A stretch of DNA of 32,936 nt from Sperchopsis tessellata (taxonomy: Eukaryota > Arthropoda > Insecta > Coleoptera > Hydrophilidae): the NCBI GenBank assembly GCA_033557685.1, contig JAWQRN010000252.1, positions 1 to 32,936 on the forward strand, written 5' to 3'. Of the stretch, positions 1 to 10,222 are shown one piece after another; the stretch's first letter is position 1, and the number at the start of each line of letters is the position of its first letter. The notes under the pieces are model-generated. The model saw only the letters and a program-made list of their open reading frames with translations. It had not been told where the DNA came from and ran no database searches. Made by a program: the position numbers and the translations under genes.

Positions 1-180
1 GTGCACATCCTCCATTTCAGTCCTTGCCTATATAAGCATGTTCCGGCCGAGTTTGGAACAGTAAATATAAGTACTTGTCTTGAAAATGTCCCTTGCAACA
101 GTGGACGAAACGTCGGCACATGTTAGAGCCTCTACACGGTTTCCACCCGGAAACAACATTCATACAGATACTAACCGTGG
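1..180 (+). mobile_element. Penelope-like element terminal fragment with hammerhead-like core
   Basis: The core GGACGAAACGTCGGCA lies near 104-119. It is preceded by GTCC near 90 (a possible stem II, GTCC/GGAC) and followed by a segment containing CACGGTTT and CCCGGAAAC. The same order (GTCGAAACGTCGGCA, then CACACG, then CCGGAAAACCTGAACAT) recurs in both arms of the palindrome at 6977-7278, so this is a third copy of one repeat. In Penelope-like retroelements the terminal repeats are known to carry minimal hammerhead ribozymes ending in GAAACGTC. Here the expected CTGATGA box is degraded to roughly TTGAAAA, so a working ribozyme is unlikely. No Penelope reverse transcriptase is visible nearby, and the element probably continues left of the window. 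The family assignment is an inference from the core motif. Confidence 0.5.
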
Positions 181-1977
181 AAGTATATTACATTTAATTC
201 GGATATCACTATTTTTGAATCACATTAAACTCTTAATTTTGCTCAGGTAATCATGTTTTCGTTTTTCTATTTTATGTTTATAAATTTTATTAAATCTTAT
301 TTTTATTCTTAACTTGAATAAAACGTTTTTTTATATTCTCCGACTTTTATTTTTTCTTGTCAACTCAACCGTGTTTGTTAGGTTGCCCTAACTTTTCAGT
401 ATATATAGTAACAAAATAAATAAAATCTGGCAGTAATAGTGTAACAGAATATATTATAGTAATTATGTGTTAGTCATGTTCACTTTATTTGTGCAATTGT
501 TTTACACTCAAACTTTGCATGGTTTTTTTGCTAAAAAGTAAATTTCTCGCGTTATAATGACAATTTTATATTATCTAACAAACTAACAAAAAACGAAATT
601 TTCTCTTAAAATTCCTGTTCATACAAAAATAAAATTAAATACATTTATAATTCAAGTTTTCGTGGGCATTGCTAGATTCAGCTTTTTCTTAGCACGGCCC
701 TGCAGATATGTACTAGAAATAAAAATGCGTTTCCAAAACAAACTTGTAGAACTTATCCAAAAGCAAACTGAAATATTTATCTGTGAAATCTAGTATGTGA
801 ACAGTATGTACCTACCTTATACTAGATTTTGTAATTCATGCGTAAGGTAGGAAACTTCTGCAACTTCTAATTGAAAACCTAAAATATACATCATACGTAA
901 AAATATATTTCTTAAATGGTTAAATATTTATAAAATCAATTCAGCGTAAATCATTGGACAGTAAATATTTTGCTGAAGATCGAGAACTAGAAAAGGTGAG
1001 AAAGGGAAGTAAAATATTTATTATTCAATTATTAAACTAGGTATTGATTTATTTATACAATCAGTCTGTTAAAACAGCTTAAGCACAATGTAAATAATTG
1101 TTGGTTTGGAAATTAATATTTGCAAAAGAGAGATAGACAAAGATCCCAGCCTTAACACATAGTGCCCGTATTTAGTACCTGAAAGGTTTTACAATACAGT
1201 AATCTCCCAAATCGATTTACAATGACCCTATATTAACTGTTTTGACAGGAGTTGACAGATAATAGTTTATGGGTACAGCTGGAGACTTTTGATGACTTAA
1301 AGGCTTCTATAGTACATTGTTGTAAATATACCACAAACGTGCGGCTTTCCTAAGGGCTATCAAGTTCTTTCAGTTATTTAGAAACCGTAGCTACTGCTAT
1401 AGAGACATGATGGGTGACTACCTGTTTTGTTAGCAGCAATTATACTTGACTTTGGCATCATCCCCATTTGTACCTGAATGACACACCCTTAAAGAAATTA
1501 AATAATATATTTGATTTTAACAGTCAGCCACACTTTGTACATGTAACAAGTGATAGATTGCACTAAAGAGCCATTCATAGAAATTTAAACCATATGCTTT
1601 TCCATGTAAACATATTAACAAAACTACGGCTTTAGTTATTGGTATAATCACTAAGAGTCACTGTATAATTAGTGTTTTCGATTTTTATATATTATTTATT
1701 TGGCTAAATTTTATGCTTGATGAAAGTTTCACAGAATCAGTTGAAGTATCAAAAAAATCACACGTAATTACAATGCCTTCTTTTTCAACTTTAAATTCAT
1801 ATACACAAAATTTAGAACGTAATTAATAAAATCTGTTAAATTTATGAATTACTGAAAGTATGTGAAATAGAAGTAATTCAAAATTTTTTTGGGATAGTAA
1901 TGAACACATATTCTGATCTGGTACAGCGGCGAAGGTACCTAGTTCTTAAAGGTTGCAGCACTTTTAATACATTTACA
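181..1977. other. A+T-rich stretch, no recognised feature
   Basis: No open frame of note, no recognisable transposon domain and no strong repeat. GTTAGGTT occurs near 378, a common short motif in insect DNA with no assignable function here. Confidence 0.5.
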
Positions 1978-2130
1978 GCATCATTATCAACCATTATTCA
2001 TCCACTGATGGACGAAGGTGTTCCAAAGACTCCTAAATAATTTCTTAGCTGTGGGTCACACTTGTCATTTAGTCTAAGGCATCTAGTTATCCATTCCCTT
2101 ACAGTATGAATGTGGCCTATTGAGGTAAAC
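1978..2130 (-). mobile_element. 3' end fragment of an RTE-like LINE (copy 1)
   Basis: The stretch from GCATCATTATCAACC through CATCCACTGATGGACGAAGG matches the start of the larger fragment at 4810, which reads TCATCATCATAATCAGCCG then TTCATTCACTGCTGAACGAAGG. Read on the minus strand it is the last codons and 3' untranslated end of an RTE-type element, with a degenerate ATG-like tail. Similarity fades after about 2070, so the right boundary is approximate. It is 5'-truncated, as LINE insertions often are, and non-functional. Confidence 0.55.
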
Positions 2131-2431
2131 CCTTTACGAAGTTTGCTAATTTACTGATTTGGTATGAATATAATATGGCAGTTCGAAATTATTTTAGTTA
2201 AAACTCCACAGATATGACAATGATTGGTCGATGATTTCTTATTACTTTTTGTGGACCAGAATAATTGATGAGTTGTTTTTGTCAGAACTGTATGCATCTT
2301 TTCTCCAATGATATTTAGTATGTCAACAATTGTGTTAACTATGTCTATTGCTTCATGAATTGAAATACTTCCGATGTATATGATATTATTCACGTATAGG
2401 TGCCAGTTTATGAAGTCGAATTTAGCTAATA

Positions 2432-3285
2432 TTGTCACAATTATTTTCTGGGTTTGCAATTCAGGTACCCCGAATCACGGAATCCTGGGATTACGTACAA
2501 ATGAATAATCCTGAAATCCCTGGATCAGATGAAAACACCCCGGAATTTTGGGATTTTAAAAAGGATTACCTATCTATTTTTTCGTTAACTAGAAAAGGAA
2601 ACATTTATGGAAGTCACTAAAGACTTTTTAGCATTTATACAATTTCCCTGCTTTAGCAATTTCCTTTAAAGATGTAACTATGTACTTGTTAAAAAGAAGT
2701 AGTGTCTATTTCAGATAATTCATTGTATTGTAAAAATCTTTTAACTTTATAAAAATTTCCAACAAAAAATGACGACTATTTTGGGAAAACTATTCATTTG
2801 ATAAAGGATGTTAAAACACGATATAATAGTAAAATTTTAAAGATTCGCTATGTTAATAAATTGCATAAAAAAGACTTTCTAGACGATTCTTTTAAAATCA
2901 CCGAATTAGAATATTATTTTTCTGACATGTTAAAGGCCAATTAAGAAAACTGTAAATGCGCTCATACGATATTACAATGAATTTCATTTTGACAAAGATA
3001 AGAGAACACATTTCAAAAATAAGTCATAAACTTGTTTCAACTTAAGTCTGCAGAATGAAGGAAAGGAAGACTCAATACCAAGGACGAAATAATACAATAA
3101 CAATAACTGAAGCATTTGAACTGTCCACAAATACAAAAATTATGTTGGACTTGCATAAAGGATAAAATGCGACTAATTCATCATTTGAGTTAGCATATTC
3201 TTTTGCCAGCGAGGAGGTTAAGGAACTCTCATTGGTGGCTAAAGTTTTAATGAAAAGCCACAGACAAACATTGAAGAATTAAATA
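2432..3285 (+). pseudogene. Unidentified decayed coding-like scraps
   Basis: Several short plus-strand frames here look more protein-like than the surrounding AT-rich noise. The frame ending at 2620 contains ENTPEFWDFKKDYLSIFSL. One of about 64 codons at 2750-2945 contains LIKDVKTRYNSKI and YYFSDMLKA. One of about 36 codons at 3174-3281 contains SSFELAYSFASEEVKELSL. The KDVKTRYNS piece resembles the D-x-x-TRWNS motif of hAT transposases, but the conserved W is Y and I cannot extend the match. The frames are not continuous: there are stops at the 2620 boundary, near 2747 and at 2946. I do not recognise the family. The minus-strand 102-codon frame at 2151-2459 was also inspected and matches nothing I know. 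Confidence 0.25.
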
Positions 3286-3585
3286 AAGCCATAGAAGATG
3301 GTCTTATAACTGCCAGAAAAGTAGAAAATCTAACTTCGTAATTGCAAAATGAAATGACTTTGATTGTGACTGCTGGCAAGATTTACATATTATGACAAAT
3401 ATGCCTACACATATGGGTCTCCTTAATGATAAAATAATAGAGTCTTTAAGTTTCTTAAGGCCACATTTTCAAAAGGGAACTTTTTTTTGTTTTACTTTTG
3501 ATTTTTATTTTGTATGCTGTGATAACTGCTATTTTATAGGTTATTAACAAATAATATTTTTGGAATAAAGGGTATACGTTTATAT

Positions 3586-3887
3586 TTTATTTTTATTCCC
3601 AGTTCGGTGATTATCTGATCGATTAGAATTTTGGAGTGGGATCCTTGATTTGGTGTGCTGTTCGTTGTTATAATAAACGTACAAAACAGGATATAAACAC
3701 AAATTACAGCATAACAATACTATCATAACAAAATCGGACAAAGCCAACACAATAGCTTTCATGGACCAACAAAAGTGTAATGACAAAACATAAACGTCTA
3801 TTGGAATAACGGAGAGCAACATAACAAACACAAACCCCATCCATGAAAAAATCGATTACCTAATTACCGAACTGGGAATCCCAAATA
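3586..3887. mobile_element. Inverted-repeat (MITE-like) element of about 300 bp
   Basis: The left arm, about 3593-3625 (ATTCCCAGTTCGGTGATT, then ATCGATTA), is mirrored by the right arm, about 3850-3884 (ATCGATTACC, then AATTACCGAACTGGGAAT). About 30 bp per arm align with a few mismatches. Between the arms lies a minus-strand frame of 86 codons (3580-3840) with hydrophobic segments. It starts just inside the right arm, and its last codons are encoded by the left arm. I see no clean target-site duplication, so the exact ends and class are open; it could be a MITE or a simple inverted duplication. Confidence 0.5.
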
Positions 3888-4809
3888 ATCATAAATACCT
3901 ATTTCATAACCCCAACCCATGTGCAACAAACCTTTTCTATACATGATATTAATCGAGCTACATTAATACGATTATATTTAAGATATCTACAAAATAATTA
4001 TATTACTTCTATAAATTACATTCAAATACTCAGATATTTTCACAAAGGCACTCACTGCATGGTTTGATTCCCTCAAAGTTTTTTTGTGTATTGACATAAC
4101 ACAATGTTTGACATACATTTGTTAAAATCAAGGTCAAAAATTACGTACATGTAAAGTGTATACAGTGTGCAATACCGCTACATTTTGGTACGTAATGTTT
4201 TTAATCAATTTTTAAATGTACTCTTCCAAATTTGATCTGCGTTTAACCAGACCAATATAAACTGGATAAGTCTCCCATTACATCAAAACAATTCCCAACT
4301 CTATTTAACTTTCGCATAGGCATAGCAGAATATTCGAAAATTCTACACAACTTTCTTATTATTAAATTTCAATAACTTGTTGGAAAGTTAACGCAGGCCA
4401 TGGTTTGCAGTCATAATTTAATAGGGATCAAATGAAGTAATACCCCTACTTTGCCTAGGAAAACCTTCACCCTTAAACTATAAATGGCACCTGCACCCTG
4501 AATTAACTCAATTTAGGTGTGTACACTTGCTCTTTATAGAGGGTTAGTGACAAAAGGAAAAATATAGATCGTATATCATATCTCGTAGAACTTTTTATAA
4601 GACTGTGAGGACTAACATTCAGGTACGAAATACCGTATAGTAAGAGGAAAAAATGGTTGTAAGAAAGATCTATGTTATCTAAGAATTGTATTCCTTGCAT
4701 TCATAATATATGCAACTTGTGTTAGGCTACTAAAAACATTACATTTCTGCAATATACAAGTGTGTGATTCCTATTGCGATGAGATAAAACTGAAGACATT
4801 TTATTATAT
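3888..4809. other. A+T-rich stretch, no recognised feature
   Basis: Read on both strands. The only sizeable frame (4503-4700, minus, 65 codons) has no recognisable motif. Nothing supportable is seen. Confidence 0.5.
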
Positions 4810-5765
4810 ATCATCATCATAATCAGCCGTTATTCATTCACTGCTGAACGAAGGCTTCCCCAAGATCCTTCCACTCACCACGGTTATACATTCTTTTCAT
4901 CCACGTAGCTCCCAGACAATTTCTCTTTCCCATCTGTCACTGGGTCTTGGTCTTGGTCTTATGCTATCTCTTGGTACCCACGAGGTTAATGCATTTGACC
5001 ATCGATGATTTGCTCGCTTTCCAAGAAGTCCTGCTCATTTTCATTTTTCGTGGTCACTGTCCAAATAATATCCCTATCCTCAGTCTGATTTCTTATCCAT
5101 GTACATCGTTTTCTATTATATTAGACAGCCAGTTATACTCTATGTTAGATTTGTTCTTTGCACTATCTCTAAAAGAAATTCTCTATCCATCGTTATGACC
5201 TGGCCCAAACACATATATGATGGTAGGATTTCGTGTGAGCCCTCGATGTACACTCTGACAGGCATAGCTAGCTCATTGAGCATAATGTTTGTTTAACTAA
5301 GATCTTTCCTAAATGTTTCCTTCGTATTTCTATGAGCTCTTCGATAGTGTGTACAAATAATACGATATCATCTGCAAATCTCAAATGGTTAAGATATTCT
5401 CGTTCATTTTAATGCCCTTTTGTTCTCAATTTAATACCCGAACATATACCATAAAGCTGCACTAAACGACTTCGGCGATATGTGTCTCCTTGTTTAACAC
5501 CTTATTCAATACAAAAAAAAACCGTTTCTTGATATAATTTAATGATCGTTTTCTTAATAGTTGTTTTGAATTAGCGGTACGTAGGCAGATAGCATGCCAT
5601 TTTGGACGAAAACATCAATTCACGCGCCGTGTGAATGTGGTCAATAGTGCTATATCCCTTCCAAAAATCTGCTGTCCTTGGAGTTGGTACGAATCGAATT
5701 GGTCCATAAGTCGATTCATTCTATTTTCGTAAGGATCTTATTAGCCATTAACATAGATAAAAATG
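4810..5765 (-). pseudogene. RTE-like LINE reverse transcriptase and 3' end (copy 2), decayed
   Basis: Read on the minus strand this is the C-terminal half of an RTE-clade endonuclease/reverse transcriptase that copies element RNA at a nicked genomic target. Recognisable pieces, in protein order from about 5690 downward, are DFWKGYSTIDHIHTARELM (thumb of the GFRRGYST-DHI block), GVKQGDT near 5490, and NHLRFADDIVLFVHTIEEL. The catalytic FADD is encoded at 5367-5378. Further on are HIEGSHEI-type and GQVITMDRE pieces, then the family's C-terminal signature with WVPRD, RPRPSDRW, DEW/RW and LGEAFVQQ in changing frames. The element ends at 4810-4820 in an ATG/ATC-repeat tail, as RTE elements usually do. 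Stops and frameshifts are frequent, and part of the region between the RT and the C-terminus is deleted. The first half, including the endonuclease, is absent, consistent with 5' truncation. Confidence 0.85.
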
Positions 5766-6339
5766 TCAAAAATAGTATTAATTATATTAGAGCATCTTGT
5801 TAGTGACAAAAAACGTAATGAGCGACGATAAGGTAAGTTTCATTTGTGTCTTCGGTTGTGGTATTGACTTCAGCTTCGTTTCAGACCTTAAAAAAACGAC
5901 CTTGACAGAAAAGTTCACTTACCCCTATTTGGAGCGCAAATAAATAATGTTTGTACAAAATTTGTATATTTTTTTTTTCTGATTCAGAAAATAGTATATG
6001 TAAAATATCAAAAAGCCATTTATCATTGACATGTAACTTATTTAAAACGTTGAGCAACAGCAAGTCATTTAGAATTCAAGGAGAAAATATTAAACCAATA
6101 TCGAATAATTTTTTGCTGAAGCCCTTTAGCACCAATCATACCAACATTGAAATCTAGACTAGCAATCCCTCTTTTATGATAATCATTTCAATAGCCTTAC
6201 AATCTTGTTGAACAAAATCTTTCCATGCATTCACGAGATAGGGCTAAAATTAAATCATATCAATAATATTAAACCTATGCAGACAATTATTTTACTAATT
6301 ATTACAACAATATAGTCTATTTTCAAATTTTTGTCTGAT
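5766..6339. other. A+T-rich stretch, no recognised feature
   Basis: Overlapping antiparallel frames at 5881-6157 (60 and 68 codons) have no family features and look like chance frames. Nothing else is visible. Confidence 0.5.
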
Positions 6340-6600
6340 TCTTCTAACTGTTTTCCAGATCTGCCTGCATTCTAGTTTTAAAAACACGAATATCTTCTGG
6401 CAGAGACGTTTTTAAAGAACACCAGAGAAAAAATATCAAGTAGCCTTAAATCAGGATGGGTTGCCTACCATTATTAAACATATCTTCTTACAATCCAATT
6501 CCTAGGAAATATTTCATCCAACCATTATCTCAGAGGGATAACATTTTTGTAAATCTGAGTATGATCCTCCCGAAAATCGTGTTGATTTTCGTTGTACCAT
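6340..6600 (-). pseudogene. Tc1/mariner-superfamily transposase C-terminal fragment
   Basis: On the minus strand the reading runs LDEIFPRNWIVRR, two stops and W near 6470-6520, then HPDLRLLDIFSLVFFKNV near 6410-6460. This matches the end of the DDE domain in mariner-like transposases that read FPNRWIGRRG...WP.RSPDLTPLDFFLWG.LK. The third catalytic acidic position (the D of LLDIF, corresponding to PLDFF) is kept. The preceding stretch up to about 6600 may hold the second-D block (REDHTQIY against QDGAPPHY), but this is marginal. Stops in the conserved block show it is dead. No terminal repeats are recognisable around it, so only a fragment remains. It belongs to a different lineage from the mariner at 29080. 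Confidence 0.6.
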
Positions 6601-6976
6601 CCCCTACAAATATGGTTATTACAAATATTATTTAGCAAATTTGGATTACTTGCGATATATTTTTTATCCCCTATCTAATATAGAAACACATTTCAAATAT
6701 TTATTAAAATAAATTTGTGAATGAGTAAAAAATGACTGATATGATTTAACTTTAGCTCAATCTGGCGATTTATTTATTTAATTTTCTCTTCTCAACAAAT
6801 AACATATTTTACGCCCTTAAATACGACGTTTCAAAACTATGAAGTGCTATTGGAAATTGCAAAGTAGGTTAAGGTGTTGAGCATAAAATTATTCGATGGT
6901 ATTTTTGAACTTACCCATCGAAATCTAAATTGAAAAGTGTATATTTCCATTTATTAAATTAATCATTTAAGTAAGT
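6601..6976. other. A+T-rich stretch, no recognised feature
   Basis: No domain, repeat or long frame seen on either strand. Confidence 0.5.
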
Positions 6977-7278
6977 GTATGTTCTGGTTTTTCGGGAGAT
7001 AACCGTGTGTTAGTTCTTATTTTTGCTGACGCTTCTTCCACCATTATAGGAGACATTATCAAGACATGTAGCTCTTAAAAATGCAGAGTTTAGATTGAAA
7101 TGTGCTTTTTAGAACTGGTCGGCACCCACACCTAGTACTTTTCAGAGATATATGGCAGTCTACACTCAGCAGTTAAGAGCTACATGTCTTGATAAAGTTT
7201 CCTGTAAAGATGGTCGAAACGTCGGCAAAAGAAAATGGAACACACGTTTATCTTCCGGAAAACCTGAACATATCTATT
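6977..7278. repeat. Palindrome of two inverted Penelope-like ends with hammerhead-like core
   Basis: The left arm (6977-7077) and right arm (7171-7278) are inverted copies about 100 bp long, separated by a loop of about 95 bp (7078-7170). The innermost 24 bp or so are identical (TTATCAAGACATGTAGCTC left, GAGCTACATGTCTTGATAA right); the outer parts differ by scattered changes. The right arm carries GGTCGAAACGTCGGCA at 7212-7227. The left arm has the decayed GGAAGAAGCGTCAGCA on the minus strand. Both continue into the CACACGG, CCGGAAAAC, CTGAACAT order seen at 1-180. The box before each core reads TTGATAA where a hammerhead would need CTGATGA, so catalysis is probably lost. Inverted paired ends are a described arrangement of some Penelope-like insertions; family membership here rests on the core motif only. 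Confidence 0.7.
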
Positions 7279-8389
7279 GATACATCCATTGAAGTTAACG
7301 TACGTTAAATAGGAGAAAAATTATTTCCTTCGATATGGCATTCAAGCACATCAGCTTTCTAGAGTGCTCATACAAAAAATATTTATCCAAAGGTACCTTC
7401 AATTCATTTAAAATAAAACCTTTAATTCGTAGAGTCCAAATTTGCCTGACCAGCTAGAAGGTTTTTATTAATTTCAAATTGTTGAAATGGTCTACACAGC
7501 AAACAATTCTGGAGACGGTACATTTTATAAAGCAATGGTCTGGTTATGAGGGAAATCTTAAAATGGTTATAAGCCAATGTCAATTACTGTAGAACATATA
7601 ATAGTAATTACTTATTACGCGATAAGATCTGTAATTATAACAGCTGTTGAAATTGCTATTAACGTTTTCAAATAACGTCTACGTGATCTTTTAATAATGC
7701 CTGATGAACCACATGCACAGTAATTGTTCTATACTGCATATCCGGGTTTGTTAGGTTAGACTTGCAAATTTACTAATGAGATATTTTGACTATTTGGAGC
7801 CAGTTTTTCAGCAGTTGTAGAGTGATTAGTAAATAAGGACTATTTTAATTTTTGATCCTATTTTATTGATCAATAGTTTTGCTTTGTTTTCGCTAGACGA
7901 AGGTATAATACCTGATAAGCAGGTTTTAGAAAAAGAAAATCTAACTATTAATAAATATCATATCCAACAATAGTGAAAATAATAATTAAAAATTAATACT
8001 TACATAAACATTCAAGCATAACAAGTGTTAAAGTGCAATACAAACATTTAGGTGCATACAGTTATTGGAACAGGTAGCCCCTCTATATTATCAATTACTT
8101 GTTTTTTTTAATAAAAGCACGTCACGTCAGTAGCAATACGATGTTGATTCAAAGTGGTGTATATTCTCTGAGGCCAATACATTAGTTTGTTTTCATTCCT
8201 CCCGAGTCTGACATTAGGAATGATTCACGTGCTGTGGCTCTGTGATTTTGAATTTAGTGTTTGTTGGTGTAAGTGGATGATGCACCAACGATGACATGAA
8301 CTGCTCTTTTTCGTCCTCAGGAATGGCTGATTCAGGAAAAGGGCAAATGAAACCAATTTAACAGATGATTATTTGCATATACACGACGA
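7279..8389. other. A+T-rich stretch, no recognised feature
   Basis: No frame over 60 codons on either strand and no recognisable element. GGGTTTGTTAGGTTAGAC near 7742 contains the common insect GGTTAG motif without further structure. Confidence 0.5.
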
Positions 8390-8965
8390 ATTTTTATTTA
8401 AGGCGTATGAAGTACTGGCGAGTCTTCTGGAGATACAATTGATATGATTTGTCTAAGTTTGTACCCCATCCAGGCTCAAGAACTCTGGGAAAGATATATA
8501 TTGGTCCTTGTTACTATTAAGGGCTAACCAGTTCCTTCCAGAGTAGTATTTGGTAGTCTTCGTCGGCATTAGGCATATGTGGTACCACCAGCGAATTGAA
8601 GAGTAATAGTTCCAAGTGAGGCTTTTAAATGATGGTCTTTTGCGCAGAGTACAAACAAAAATGGGTATAATTCGTTACCCTGATTCAGTCCGCAGTTCAC
8701 GGGTCTTAAAGTAAATCTGCGTTCATTAACAAAACAATCTGCCGTCGCCCTTTGAGATAGGAAGACGTGAGTGACCATAACAGCCCAAGCGATCCGACTA
8801 GGAGAACGATTACAAATGTTTTCGGTGGTATTTACTATCGTAAGCCTAACTATTGTTGCATTGAGGGACTGTAATTGGCCGCTTTTGTTCGAAACACTAC
8901 ACAATATGGTTTACCAAATTCAAAACTACATGAGATGTTTCCATTCCCGTTCGGAGACTTAACTG
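8390..8965 (-). pseudogene. Jockey/R1-type LINE reverse transcriptase fragment
   Basis: A minus-strand frame of 111 codons (8569-8904) matches motifs 4 and 5 of a Jockey-like reverse transcriptase: THVFLSQRATADCFVNERRF, then RPVNCGLNQGNELYPFLFVL, then TITLQFAGGTTYA. The family normally reads SYLSDR, INCGLPQGSPLSPFLFVLY and FADDTTYA. The two catalytic aspartates of FADD are glycines (FAGG, near 8585-8596), so the enzyme is inactive even though this segment remains open. Farther 3' on the same strand, WGTNLDKSYQLYLQKT (near 8430-8475) resembles the thumb segment where such proteins read WG.....I..LQ.K. The element is truncated at both ends, and no endonuclease or poly(A) tail is seen. Confidence 0.7.
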
Positions 8966-9028
8966 AGTATCACTACTTATCCTCTGCCAGAGGTATATAA
9001 ATTAAAGCATCCTAGACTCACCTATCCC

Positions 9029-9042
9029 GTGCCGTAAGGCAC
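9029..9042. repeat. Short perfect hairpin
   Basis: GTGCC GTAA GGCAC, a 5-bp stem with a 4-base loop. It lies just left of the fold-back-like element, and no function can be assigned. Confidence 0.4.
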
Positions 9043-9084
9043 AAATCTCTCTGCTTTATATTCAGTGGATATGTTAGAAGCATC

Positions 9085-10150
9085 AAAATCACTCAACGCG
9101 TTCTGAAGTATAATAAATATCCAAACACCGAAATTTCACGTGACGAATATTCTAAAAAAGTGACAAATCATTGTGGCCTTTTAAAAATCACCAAAATATG
9201 AAGCTAATGTTGTTTATCCTTACAAAACTGCCACAATGTGTCTTAGCAATTCTTAATTTGCCGCAATGTGTTGAGGACTTTATTCAATCGGGCGTTCATG
9301 ACAATATAGCCATTGTAAAAGTTAAAGTGTGGAAAAGCAACAAAATAATTAGCTGCAATTGGGTATTCTTAAATTTGTAGTACCTTTATAAAGAAATAAA
9401 AAAGATAATTCTGCAATAACAAGGACTATTTTATTATATGTATATATTTTGACTGTGTGTATGCACAACTTGTAATTTATATGAAATATTTGTTTATTGA
9501 AAAAAACTAAAAAAGTAGATCTCTGTGTACCTACAACTGCATTATGAAGAAGGAATTCAGAATCAATGAAAATACAATAATAATCTAGGTCTACTTGTTG
9601 ATACAAGAACTATTTAAGTGACACCTCACAGCATGAACGACATTTGCATTTGTTGTAAATGCAGTTTTTTTTTGCAGCTACAACGAATCCTTACTTACTG
9701 ACTGAATTCATGGATGAAGCAGATCGGTGAAATAAAGTAGAGGAACAAAACTTTTGTAAGGTGGAGGAAATTTGAGTCGGCAGTCGTAAACGCATTACGA
9801 GCATAGAGCTGCTGTAAAGTGCCATCTTCCAACTGATACTGACAAAAGCTCCTATCATTATTTAAATCTATCAAAATTTGTAATTTCTCTTCAAACCTCT
9901 TCTAAACAGTTGTTACTCCAGCAGTCATTCCCAGACTTATAAGTCGGCCGATTGACCAGATAAGTTGATATCAAACGTCAATGGTGTTTGGATATTGAAA
10001 TAAAGCTCAATACGTGTTGTGATAAATAATGAACCATTAGAACGCGTTGTGGTCGTTTTGCAAAGAGCGATAACACGTGTTTATTGTTTTTATAGTATTT
10101 ATGAATCCACAACGCGTTGTGACTATTTTGAAGCGGTTTGGTCGGTTTTT
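9085..10150. mobile_element. Fold-back-like element with inverted clusters of a short repeat
   Basis: The left end (9085-9140, read on minus: GGTGTTTGGATATT...AACGCGTTGAGTGAT) and the right end (9979-10033, read on plus: GGTGTTTGGATATT...ATACGTGTTGTGAT) are inverted copies. Each end belongs to a cluster of related units with the core AACRCGTTGTGG. The right cluster has units starting near 10010, 10038, 10070 and 10107. The left cluster has minus-strand units near 9100, 9240 and 9270. One left unit (GACACATTGTGGCAGTTTTG, minus strand near 9245) closely matches the right unit GAACGCGTTGTGGTCGTTTTG near 10037. Terminal arms built of tandem subrepeats in opposite orientation are the hallmark of Foldback-type DNA elements. 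The interior (9290-9975) has no recognisable transposase. No target duplication was found, so the ends are approximate. Confidence 0.5.
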
Positions 10151-10167
10151 TCGCTCGATGTTTGCTT

Positions 10168-10169
<2 letters not shown>

Positions 10170-10219
<50 letters not shown>
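10170..10219. repeat. (AT)n microsatellite
   Basis: About 50 bp of uninterrupted alternating A and T. It produces artificial Tyr-Ile repeat frames on both strands and adjoins the right cluster of the fold-back-like element. Confidence 0.97.

Positions 10220-10222
<3 letters not shown>

Noticed and set aside
2151..2459. 102-codon minus-strand frame
   Set aside because: It is the longest unexplained frame on the left, but it has no recognisable domain, signal peptide or conserved motif.
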